45,837 nucleotides of DNA from Clostridia bacterium (GTDB lineage: Bacteria > Bacillota > Clostridia > Oscillospirales > CAG-272): NCBI GenBank assembly GCA_900767415.1, contig CAAFYZ010000022.1, forward strand, positions 1 to 45,837. Reading direction: 5' to 3'. The position numbers were made by a program, and so were the translations under genes. Shown in pieces: positions 32,555-39,661 of the stretch (its first letter is position 1; every line of letters begins with the position of its first letter). The notes beneath the pieces are model-generated. The model saw nothing but the letters and a program-made list of their open reading frames with translations. It was not told the origin of the DNA and searched no databases.

Positions 32555-33121
32555 GCGGAAAGTGACGGAATCGTCCGTCATCGCGTCGATCATGGCGAGA
32601 GACTCCACGCGGATTCCCTGTGCGCGCAGTTCGTCTCCTCCGTGCTGAAACGACTTTTCAATTGCAATGGCACAACCGACAAGGGTGGCGCCCGCTTCTT
32701 CGATAATCTGCATCAATCCCTTAATGGCATTGCCGCAGGCAAGAAAATCGTCGACGATCAAAATCTTATCCTCGCTCGAAAGATATTCTTTCGCGACGGC
32801 GGCAGTATAGGTGTTGCCGTGCGTGAAAGAATCGATTTTTGCCGTGTAGACATCTTTCGACTGGTTGGCGGAAGAATGTTTTTTGACAATAACGGCAGGA
32901 ATGCCGAGAGACTCCGCGGCAAGAACGGCGATTGCAATCCCCGATGCCTCGATCGTCAGAATCTTGGTAGCGCCCGCGTCTTTATAAAGACGGGCAATCT
33001 CCCGCCCCACTTCGGCAAGGAACGCCACGTCGAGCTGCTGATTCAGAAAATTCCCGACTTTCAGAATGTTGCCCGGAAGAACCTTACCGGACTTCATAAT
33101 CATCTCTTCCATCGCTTTCAT
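32549..33121 (-). CDS. xpt: Xanthine phosphoribosyltransferase
   Basis: It turns xanthine plus PRPP into XMP for purine salvage, 190 residues. Family segments are MEEMIMKSGKVLPGNILKVGNFLNHQ-like start (here FLNQQLD), KILTIEASGIAIAVLAAESLG, and the PRPP-binding ILIVDDFLACGNAIKGL. The ATG at 33121 was chosen for AGGAG 9 nt upstream and for the usual protein length. A guanine-type riboswitch with its own promoter precedes it, the same arrangement as in Bacillus subtilis. Confidence 0.95.
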   Translation of the reverse strand: MKAMEEMIMKSGKVLPGNILKVGNFLNQQLDVAFLAEVGREIARLYKDAGATKILTIEASGIAIAVLAAESLGIPAVIVKKHSSANQSKDVYTAKIDSFTHGNTYTAAVAKEYLSSEDKILIVDDFLACGNAIKGLMQIIEEAGATLVGCAIAIEKSFQHGGDELRAQGIRVESLAMIDAMTDDSVTFRP

Positions 33122-33150
33122 CGGAAATTCTCCTTTTCTTATATTAAAAC

Positions 33151-33184
33151 AAAAAACAGACTCCAAAATCAAGTCTGTTTTCCA
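33151..33184 (-). terminator. Riboswitch-controlled terminator of xpt
   Basis: Minus strand AAAACAGACT pairs with AGTCTGTTTT, followed by T. It is the expression platform of the guanine riboswitch. Confidence 0.85.
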
Positions 33185-33232
33185 AAAATAAAACGAATAA
33201 CGGGCACACCGTCAAAGCGAGGGTGTACCGGG

Positions 33233-33297
33233 TCCAATAGTCGCAACTTGGCGTGCGGTAGAAACATTCGGGCCATCTTATCCGAACCTATATTGGA
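33233..33297 (-). promoter_or_regulatory. Guanine-type purine riboswitch aptamer
   Basis: Three-helix aptamer read on the minus strand: P1 TCCAATA/TATTGGA, P2 TTCGG/CCGAA, P3 CGCA/TGCG. The conserved core GTTTCTACC between P2 and P3 and GACTAT before P1 are both present. The C in GACTAT is the residue that pairs with the ligand and marks guanine or hypoxanthine, where adenine switches have U. When the ligand is bound, the terminator at 33151-33184 would form and xpt would be off. Confidence 0.92.
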
Positions 33298-33335
33298 AAA
33301 CATATGAAGTTGTGAGGGATTTTTGCTTACGACTT

Positions 33336-33365
33336 ATTATACCATTTTTCGTCTCGAAATGTCAA
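33336..33365 (-). promoter_or_regulatory. Promoter of the riboswitch-xpt transcript
   Basis: Minus strand TTGACA, 18 bp, TATAAT. Confidence 0.8.
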
Positions 33366-33424
33366 GACGCAATAATTTGTAAATAATCACAAAACACGCC
33401 GTCGGTTTTTGTGCAGTGTGACCA

Positions 33425-33448
33425 TAAAAGTCACGTTTGCCCGTGACT
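33425..33448 (-). terminator. Terminator overlapping the end of the kinase gene
   Basis: Minus strand AGTCACG pairs with CGTGACT with a 6-7 nt loop, then TTTTAT. The stem includes the last codons of the gene. Confidence 0.6.
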
Positions 33449-33955
33449 TAGAATGACAGACAACAGATCGGTAAAACGGCGCTCCGCTTCGTCGAGCGAC
33501 CCGTCGTTCATAAAATAATAATCGTACCGATAATTTTCCACTCCGTCGTCCGCCGAATTGCCGTAGCGATGTTGTTCTTGCGGGAAACGGTCGCCCCCGC
33601 GGATCAAAAGCGTCTTCGCCGCCCCGTCTGTCGCGCGGACGAACTTTTCGATTTCCTGCGGCTCGCGGATATGAACGAACATGATCTCGTCGTCGCCGGC
33701 GAGAAACGCGTGATACTGCCGCATGAGCCAAACCGTCGGATAATCGTTGTATTCCACGCAGAGAAGTTTCAGGTCGGATAAGAATTTTCTTCCCTTCTGA
33801 TCTTTCGCCCCGTCCCAGCCGCACATGGCGGCGATCTCCTTGATCGGTGTGATGGACGAGATGTTCTTCACGCGAAAATGCTTTGCCGCAAGATCGCAGA
33901 GCGTATCCTTCCCCACGCCGCCGACACCGTTGATGACAAGAACCGCCTTTTTCAC
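33431..33955 (-). CDS. Small P-loop kinase-like protein
   Basis: A 174-residue protein with a P-loop right at the N-terminus (LVINGVGGVGKDTLCDLAA). The fold resembles (deoxy)nucleoside monophosphate kinases and dephospho-CoA kinases. The stretch FVHIREPQEIEKF resembles the 'IREP-EI' region of a phage-like dNMP kinase family. The substrate is unknown. The start is a GTG at 33955 with AGAGG upstream. The long open frame beyond is not coding in character. It is divergent from galM, with a promoter TTGACA, 17 bp, TATGAT at 33996-34024. Confidence 0.75.
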   Translation of the reverse strand: MKKAVLVINGVGGVGKDTLCDLAAKHFRVKNISSITPIKEIAAMCGWDGAKDQKGRKFLSDLKLLCVEYNDYPTVWLMRQYHAFLAGDDEIMFVHIREPQEIEKFVRATDGAAKTLLIRGGDRFPQEQHRYGNSADDGVENYRYDYYFMNDGSLDEAERRFTDLLSVILSHGQT

Positions 33956-33995
33956 TTCTTTTACCTCTCTGCTCGTTTCTGTTTCTTCTTTCTCT

Positions 33996-34024
33996 ATCAT
34001 ATCACACTGCGCAAAATTTGTCAA
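33996..34024 (-). promoter_or_regulatory. Promoter of the P-loop kinase gene
   Basis: Minus strand TTGACA, 17 bp, TATGAT. Confidence 0.7.
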
Positions 34025-34042
34025 CAACTTCGCCCCCGCCTC

Positions 34043-34071
34043 TTTACATTCTCCGCAAAATGTTATATAAT
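34043..34071 (+). promoter_or_regulatory. Promoter of galM
   Basis: TTTACA, 17 bp, TATAAT, 34 bp before the galM start. Confidence 0.75.
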
Positions 34072-34105
34072 AAAAAAAGGAAAACAAACATCGGAGGATC
34101 CCATA

Positions 34106-35107
34106 ATGAAAAAAGAACGCTTCGGTACCCTTCCCGACGGGGAAGCGGTCACGGCATACACCCTGCAAAACGAAAATGCCCTGCTCCGCGTCATGACACG
34201 CGGCGCGACGATTCTGAATTTCCGCGTATTCGGTCGCGATATTGTCGGCGGGTTCGACACCCTGGAAGACTATCTCGCGGACACCTCGCACCAAGGGGCT
34301 TTGATCGGGAGAGTGGCAAACCGCATTGCCGGTGCCGCCTTTACCATGGACGGAAAAGAATATCGTCTCCCGAAAAACAACGGAGAAAACTGCCTGCACG
34401 GAGGCGACGGCTTCGACCACCGGAACTTCGAGGTGCTGGAAGCGGACGAGCGGCACCTCCGTCTGACCTATCATTCTCCCGACGGTGAAGAGGGATTCCC
34501 CTCCGCACTGGATGTCACGGTGGAGTACCGTCTCGACGGCACTTCCCTTCTGATTGATTATACCGCCGTCCCGCACGGGCGGACGCCGATCGCGCTGACG
34601 AATCATTCCTATTTTAATCTTGACGGTTTCGGTACAACGATCGAACATCACGTTGCGACGATCTATGCCGACCGTTATACCGAAGTGGGAGAAGATCTGA
34701 TCCCGAACGGCAACCGTCCCGCAGTCGCCGGCACCGCCTTCGATTTTCGCGCGCCGCACGAGATCGGCGAGAGGATCGGCGGCGACTTTATCGGGTACGA
34801 CCACAACTTTATTCTCTCTCCTGTCAAGAGCGAGACGCTCTTCGGCAGGACACTGCCTCTCGCCGCTACCGTATGCGGCAAGGATTTATGCCTTTCGGTG
34901 TATACCGATCAGCCGGGAGTGCAATTCTATATCGGAAATTTTCTAAACGGAAAAACCGATTTCCGCGGCGGGGTAAAACAACAGCCGCACGGTGCGTTCT
35001 GTCTGGAAACGCAGACCGAGCCGGACTGTATTCATCACGGCATCGGCTTTTACGATAAAGGCGATGTCTACCGTCATACGACCGTTTACCGCGTGACGAA
35101 AGCATGA
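34106..35107 (+). CDS. galM: Aldose 1-epimerase (mutarotase)
   Basis: It interconverts alpha and beta anomers of free aldoses such as galactose and glucose, 333 residues. Family segments are GATILNFRVFGRDIVGGFDTLEDYL, GRVANRIAGAAFTMDGKEYRLPKNNGENCLHGG, the catalytic His in ALTNHSYFNLDG, GYDHNFIL, and the catalytic Glu in FCLETQTEPD. GGAGGA precedes the ATG at 34106. Its stop overlaps the start of the next gene by 4 bp (ATGA), so the degenerate MBL-fold protein is translationally coupled to it. Confidence 0.95.
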   Translation: MKKERFGTLPDGEAVTAYTLQNENALLRVMTRGATILNFRVFGRDIVGGFDTLEDYLADTSHQGALIGRVANRIAGAAFTMDGKEYRLPKNNGENCLHGGDGFDHRNFEVLEADERHLRLTYHSPDGEEGFPSALDVTVEYRLDGTSLLIDYTAVPHGRTPIALTNHSYFNLDGFGTTIEHHVATIYADRYTEVGEDLIPNGNRPAVAGTAFDFRAPHEIGERIGGDFIGYDHNFILSPVKSETLFGRTLPLAATVCGKDLCLSVYTDQPGVQFYIGNFLNGKTDFRGGVKQQPHGAFCLETQTEPDCIHHGIGFYDKGDVYRHTTVYRVTKA

Positions 35108-35850
35108 AACTGCGCTTTACCGGGACCCTGTACGGCGATTGCAAGGTAAAGAAAAAATCCTCGCGGGATTTCAGACGGTGTGCCTCCCTTCTGATTGACG
35201 ATCGTCTCCTCTTGGACGCGACGGCAGATCTTACGGATTTTATCGATTTTTACGGATTTCCCGATCTGAGACAGGAGATATGCGCGGTGCTGATCTCCGC
35301 CGCGGATCCGAAGCTTCTCTCTGCGGATACGCTCCTGTATCTTTCGCGCGGACGGGAGCTCTCCGTATACGGTCCGCCCGAGGCGGCGGCACTTCTTCCG
35401 CCCGCGGAGGGACTTCGCTTTTTCCCCATCCGCCCCTTTTCCATGACGGATATTCTGGATTACAAGGTCTTTGCCCTCCCGACCGACACGCCGGGAGAAT
35501 ACAATTATGCCGTCTGCCGCGACAGAGCGATTCTTTGCCTGCCGCACGGAGGGATTCTGCCCGCGTCGGTTCTCCGCGCTCTTGGCGGCGTGCACTTCGA
35601 TCTTCTGGTGGCAAACTGCCCTTTGCTCGACGCACCGCCGACGGAGGATATTTACCGCTGCGGATCTCTCACCGTATGGCGCCTTATGCGTGCGGTGCTT
35701 CTCTCTTCCGAAATTCTGAGTGAGCGTTCCCGCTTTCTTCTCACTTCTCTGCCGACGGACAAAAAGCGTTCGATCCACGACGAGATGACCGCGCTTGCGG
35801 CAGAAGAAAAGATGACGGTCGCCTCGGACGGATACTTTTTGACTTTCTGA
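35104..35850 (+). CDS. Metallo-beta-lactamase-fold protein lacking metal ligands
   Basis: The 248 residues follow the PhnP-like MBL layout: KLRFTGT start, CASLLIDDRLLLDATADL, a hydrophobic strand with the loop that should carry HxHxDH, then LSVYGPPEAAALL and GLRFFPIRPFSM. But the loop reads LISAADPKLLSADTLLYL, with no His at all, and the later DTSGLP-type loop reads LCLPHGGILP. I infer a diverged, probably non-hydrolytic member, or one working without metal. It overlaps galM by 4 bp, so a carbohydrate-related or regulatory role is possible. The promoter of the glnA leader starts 18 bp after its stop. Confidence 0.65.
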   Translation: MKLRFTGTLYGDCKVKKKSSRDFRRCASLLIDDRLLLDATADLTDFIDFYGFPDLRQEICAVLISAADPKLLSADTLLYLSRGRELSVYGPPEAAALLPPAEGLRFFPIRPFSMTDILDYKVFALPTDTPGEYNYAVCRDRAILCLPHGGILPASVLRALGGVHFDLLVANCPLLDAPPTEDIYRCGSLTVWRLMRAVLLSSEILSERSRFLLTSLPTDKKRSIHDEMTALAAEEKMTVASDGYFLTF

Positions 35851-35868
35851 TTTTTTTCGGAGAAAACA

Positions 35869-35897
35869 TTGACAAAAGAAATTTGCCGTGCTATAAT
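35869..35897 (+). promoter_or_regulatory. Promoter of the glnA upstream RNA
   Basis: Perfect consensus TTGACA, 17 bp, TATAAT, just after the stop of the MBL-fold gene. Confidence 0.85.
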
Positions 35898-35903
35898 ATT
35901 TCA

Positions 35904-35978
35904 GGCAATGAGCAATGGCGTTCCTGCCGTCGAACGGGGATATTCTCCCTTTCGCACAGGGACGCCATTTCTTTTTTT
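35904..35978 (+). ncRNA. Terminated structured leader RNA upstream of glnA
   Basis: From the promoter at 35869-35897 a roughly 75-nt RNA runs to an intrinsic terminator. The terminator stem is AATGGCGTTCCTG (35914-35926) with CAGGGACGCCATT (35957-35969), 13 bp with one wobble, followed by TCTTTTTTT. An inner GGG/CCC hairpin sits in the loop. An alternative pairing, GGCA (35903-35906) with TGCC (35925-35928), would open the terminator base. The foot GAGCAATGGCGTTCC resembles GAGGCAAAGGCGTCCC in the glnN leader. It may be a glnA attenuator or a stand-alone small RNA. No known riboswitch is recognised. Confidence 0.65.
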
Positions 35979-36197
35979 GCTTTTAGTATTTTTTTCGTTC
36001 TGCCGCACATTTTCTTTCGCTTTTCGGTTTTCTTGTCGATTTGAAATCGGACGGTGTGAAAGAAGGAAAAAGAAATACCAAAAAACCCGTCTCAAAAAAG
36101 TGCGGATTTGTTGAAAAAAAACAGTGGAAATCCGAAAAAACCTGTGCTATAATAAAACGTATGATAAGAAAAAATTCTCCGGAAAGGCGGGGCTGAC
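35979..36197 (+). promoter_or_regulatory. glnA upstream region with a second promoter
   Basis: No gene is visible. An extended -10 element, TGC-TATAAT, lies at 36145-36153 with no good -35, and would start transcription about 35 nt before glnA. The rest is AT-rich and unremarkable. Confidence 0.5.
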
Positions 36198-37406
36198 ATG
36201 AAGTACACGAAAGAAGAAATCGCGGAATACGTCGCGGAGCACGACGTCAAATTCATCCGCATGGCATTTTGCGATATTTTCGGAAAGCAAAAGAACATTT
36301 CGATCATGCCGACGGAACTCGACCGTGCCTTTACCGACGGGATCGCCGTCGACGCCTCCGCCATCCCGGGATTCGGCGGTTCGGTACGCTCCGACCTCTT
36401 TTTGCACCCCGATTCTTCGACGCTCTCCGTTCTTCCGTGGCGTCCGGAGCACGGGAGAGTCGTGCGTATGTTCTGCTCCGTAAAACAGCCGGACGGGACT
36501 CCGACGGCGGCAGACGCCCGTTCCCTTCTTCTGCGCACGGCAGACGAGGCGCGGGCGAAGGGATATGCGTTTTCCTTCGGAACGGAAATCGAATTTTATC
36601 TGTTCCGTCTCGACGAACAGGGAGAGGCGACCAAAATCCCCTACGATACGGCGAGTTATATGGACATTGCGCCCGAGGACAAAGGAGAAAACATCCGCCG
36701 CGAAATCTGTCTGACCCTCGAACAGATGGGGATCACACCGGAAAGCTCGCATCATGAAGAAGGTCCCGGGCAAAACGAGATCGATTTTCGTTATGCAGAC
36801 CCGCTGACGGCGGCGGACAACGCTGTCACCTTCCGCGCCGTCGTAAACACGGTCGCCGCACGGAGCGGGCTTTTCGCCGATTTTTCGCCGAAGCCCCTCC
36901 CCGATGCCGCGGGAAACGGTATGCACATCAACCTCTCCGTCAAGGCAAACGACGGTAAAGAGTATACGGACGCGATGATCGCGGGGATTCTCGCGCACAT
37001 CGACGAGATGACGGCGTTTTTCAATCCGTCGGAAGACTCCTTTTTACGTTTCGGAAATCACAAAGCACCGAAGTACGTCTCCTATTCTTCGGAAAACCGC
37101 TCACAGCTGATCCGCATTCCCGCCGCGACGGGAGAATTCCGCCGCGCGGAACTCCGCTCGCCGGATCCTGCGTGCAATCCTTATATAGCGCTGACCCTTC
37201 TGATCCGGGCGGCGATGGACGGTATCGAGCGTTCGCTCCCCCTTCCTCCGCCTGCCGAAGTGAATTTCTTTGACGCGCCTTGCGAGATCCGCTCCGCCTT
37301 CCGTACGTTGCCGACGACCCCCTCGCAGGCAAAGCAGGCGGCGCGGGAAAGCGATTTTATCGCTTCCGTATTGCCGAAAGAAATCATTGACGCCTATACC
37401 GCTTAA
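36198..37406 (+). CDS. glnA: Glutamine synthetase, type I
   Basis: This GSI-class enzyme makes glutamine from glutamate and ammonia. At 402 residues it is somewhat shorter than the usual 440-470. Signatures are FIRMAFCDIFGKQKNISIM, the metal-binding Glu in FSFGTEIEFYLF, SHHEEGPGQNEIDFRYADPLTAADN, FSPKPLPDAAGNGMHINLS, and NRSQLIRIPAATGEFRRAELRSPDPACNPYIA. The adenylylation Tyr motif of proteobacterial GlnA is not seen. It heads an operon with an ANTAR regulator and four nucleotide-synthesis genes, 29 bp before the regulator. A GSIII enzyme, glnN, is also in the window. Confidence 0.94.
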   Translation: MKYTKEEIAEYVAEHDVKFIRMAFCDIFGKQKNISIMPTELDRAFTDGIAVDASAIPGFGGSVRSDLFLHPDSSTLSVLPWRPEHGRVVRMFCSVKQPDGTPTAADARSLLLRTADEARAKGYAFSFGTEIEFYLFRLDEQGEATKIPYDTASYMDIAPEDKGENIRREICLTLEQMGITPESSHHEEGPGQNEIDFRYADPLTAADNAVTFRAVVNTVAARSGLFADFSPKPLPDAAGNGMHINLSVKANDGKEYTDAMIAGILAHIDEMTAFFNPSEDSFLRFGNHKAPKYVSYSSENRSQLIRIPAATGEFRRAELRSPDPACNPYIALTLLIRAAMDGIERSLPLPPPAEVNFFDAPCEIRSAFRTLPTTPSQAKQAARESDFIASVLPKEIIDAYTA

Positions 37407-37435
37407 GTTTTGCTATTTTCAAAAGGAGGAGAGCC

Positions 37436-38020
37436 ATGGATATTTCCCGTCGTCTTTACAGTGCCTTACTGGTATCCGCGCCCGGAAAACTCGCCGCTTC
37501 TCTCTCCTCATTGCTGACGGAAACCGGATTTTCTCCTCTTGTAACGGAAATTTCCGCTTCCGGTGCCAGGCGTCGGATCACCGACGTCGGCTATGACATC
37601 GTCGTAATCAATACCCCTTTGCCCGACGAATTCGGCACGCGGCTCGCCCTTGATCTCGTCGATAACAGCACCGTCGGGGTTCTGCTCCTCGTGAAAGAAG
37701 AACATTATGCCGACATCAGTGCCAAGGCGGCACCCTTCGGCGTGCTCGTCCTGCCGAAACCGACCTCCGCCGCCGCGGTATCCCAGGCATTGACACTTCT
37801 CACGGCGACGCGGGAGCGTCTCTGCCGTCTGGAACGGAAAACCGCATCCGTCGAAGAAAAAATGCAGGAAATCCGCCTTGTCAACCGCGCAAAGTGGCTC
37901 TTGATCGAAAACCTGAACATGACGGAGGCGGAAGCGCACCGCTATCTTGAGAAAACTGCGATGGATCGCTGCGTAACACGGCGGGAGGTTGCGCAATCCG
38001 TCATCAAAACCTACCATTAG
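37436..38020 (+). CDS. ANTAR-domain antiterminator with an atypical receiver domain
   Basis: The 194-residue protein has a receiver-like N-terminal domain (about 1-120), a short coiled coil (about 125-145) and a C-terminal three-helix ANTAR RNA-binding domain (EIRLVNRAKWLLIENLNMTEAEAHRYLEKTAM, about 142-190). In the receiver the residue at the phospho-acceptor position reads Asn (YDIVVINTPLPDEFG) where active domains have Asp, so it is probably not switched by ordinary phosphorylation. ANTAR proteins prevent transcription termination by binding leader RNA. Lying between glnA and pyrG, it probably controls nitrogen genes such as glnA and glnN, whose leaders share a motif. GGAGG precedes the ATG. 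Confidence 0.88.
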   Translation: MDISRRLYSALLVSAPGKLAASLSSLLTETGFSPLVTEISASGARRRITDVGYDIVVINTPLPDEFGTRLALDLVDNSTVGVLLLVKEEHYADISAKAAPFGVLVLPKPTSAAAVSQALTLLTATRERLCRLERKTASVEEKMQEIRLVNRAKWLLIENLNMTEAEAHRYLEKTAMDRCVTRREVAQSVIKTYH

Positions 38021-38047
38021 TATAAAGTTTGCAGAAAGGCGATTTTT

Positions 38048-39649
38048 ATGAAAAAGTATATTTTTGTGACGGGCGGCGTGGTATCGGGGCTCGGAAAAGG
38101 AATCACCGCCGCATCGCTCGGCAGACTGTTGAAAGCCAGAGGACTGAAAGTAGCGGCACAAAAACTCGACCCGTATATCAACGTCGATCCCGGAACGATG
38201 AGCCCGTATCAGCACGGTGAAGTCTACGTCACCGAAGACGGGGCGGAAACCGATCTCGACCTCGGACATTACGAGCGGTTCATCGACGAGGATCTGAACA
38301 AATATTCCAACCTGACGACGGGAAAGGTCTATTGGAACGTACTGAACAAGGAACGCCGTGGCGAATACCTCGGCTCTACGGTACAGGTAATCCCGCATAT
38401 CACAAACGAGATCAAAGATTTTGTTTACCGTGTCGGCAAAAAGACCGATGCCGATGTCGTGATCACCGAGATCGGCGGTACGATCGGAGATATCGAATCT
38501 CAGCCGTTTCTGGAAGCCGCGCGTCAGATCTCTTTGGAGGTCGGGCACGAAAACAGTCTTTTCATTCACGTGACACTCGTCCCCTTTCTGCACGGTTCGG
38601 ACGAGCATAAATCAAAGCCGACCCAGCACTCGGTCAAAGAACTGCAGGGCATGGGAATCAACCCGAACATCATCGTCCTGCGATGCGACGAGCCGCTCGA
38701 AAGCGCGATCTTTGAAAAAATCTCTCTGTTCTGCAACGTCAAGCCCGACTGCGTGATCGAAAACATGACGATCCCCTGTCTCTACGAAGCTCCCCTGATG
38801 CTGGAAAAGGCGAACTTTTCTTCCGTCGTCTGTCGGGAACTCGGAATCGAAACGCAGGTGCCGAAACTCTCCGAATGGACTGCCATGGTAGAACGGATCA
38901 AAAATGCGACGGCAGAAGTTACCGTCGGTCTTGTCGGAAAGTATGTGCGTCTGCATGACGCCTATCTCTCGGTCGCGGAAGCACTTCGCCATGCGGGATT
39001 CGCACTCGGCGCCAAGGTGAATATCCGTTGGATCGACTCGGAAACACTGACAAGTGAAAATTATATGGCGGAACTTTCTCCGCTCGACGGGATCATCGTC
39101 CCCGGCGGTTTCGGCGGACGCGGAATCGAAGGCATGATTCTCGCGGCAAAATTCGCAAGAGAAAACCGCGTTCCCTATTTTGGCATCTGTCTCGGTATGC
39201 AGATCTCCGTCATCGAATTCGCCCGCAACGTGCTCGGAATCAAAGATGCGAACTCCGGAGAATTCGACGAGCAGTGCGCACATAAAGTCATCGACTTTAT
39301 GCCCGGGCAGAGCGAAGAAGTTGCCAAAGGCGGGACGCTGAGACTCGGTGCGTACCCTTGCGTGATCGGGGAAAATACCACGATGGCGCGTTGCTACGGA
39401 AAGCGCGAGATCTCCGAGCGTCACCGTCACCGCTACGAATTCAACAACAAGTATCGCGATGCGCTCACCGCCGCAGGGCTTACCCTTTCGGGACTTTCGC
39501 CCGACGGGCGACTGGTGGAAACGGTGGAACTCTCCGAACGTCCCTTTTTCGTCGGTGTGCAGTACCACCCCGAATTCAAATCGCGTCCGAACCGTCCGCA
39601 TCCGCTGTTCCTCGGATTTATCGATGCCTCTCTGAAAAACCGAAAATAA
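38048..39649 (+). CDS. pyrG: CTP synthase
   Basis: It converts UTP to CTP using glutamine and ATP, 533 residues. The synthase domain starts with FVTGGVVSGLGKGITAASLGRLL and includes LDPYINVDPGTMSPYQHGEVYVTEDGAETDLDLGHYERF. The glutamine amidotransferase domain (from about residue 290) has GGFGGRG, the catalytic Cys in FGICLGMQ, and the His/Glu pair in GVQYHPEFKSRP. The gene lies 27 bp after the ANTAR regulator. It depends on the product of glnA, the first gene of the same operon. Confidence 0.98.
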   Translation: MKKYIFVTGGVVSGLGKGITAASLGRLLKARGLKVAAQKLDPYINVDPGTMSPYQHGEVYVTEDGAETDLDLGHYERFIDEDLNKYSNLTTGKVYWNVLNKERRGEYLGSTVQVIPHITNEIKDFVYRVGKKTDADVVITEIGGTIGDIESQPFLEAARQISLEVGHENSLFIHVTLVPFLHGSDEHKSKPTQHSVKELQGMGINPNIIVLRCDEPLESAIFEKISLFCNVKPDCVIENMTIPCLYEAPLMLEKANFSSVVCRELGIETQVPKLSEWTAMVERIKNATAEVTVGLVGKYVRLHDAYLSVAEALRHAGFALGAKVNIRWIDSETLTSENYMAELSPLDGIIVPGGFGGRGIEGMILAAKFARENRVPYFGICLGMQISVIEFARNVLGIKDANSGEFDEQCAHKVIDFMPGQSEEVAKGGTLRLGAYPCVIGENTTMARCYGKREISERHRHRYEFNNKYRDALTAAGLTLSGLSPDGRLVETVELSERPFFVGVQYHPEFKSRPNRPHPLFLGFIDASLKNRK

Positions 39650-39661
39650 GGAAGGTGCCCT

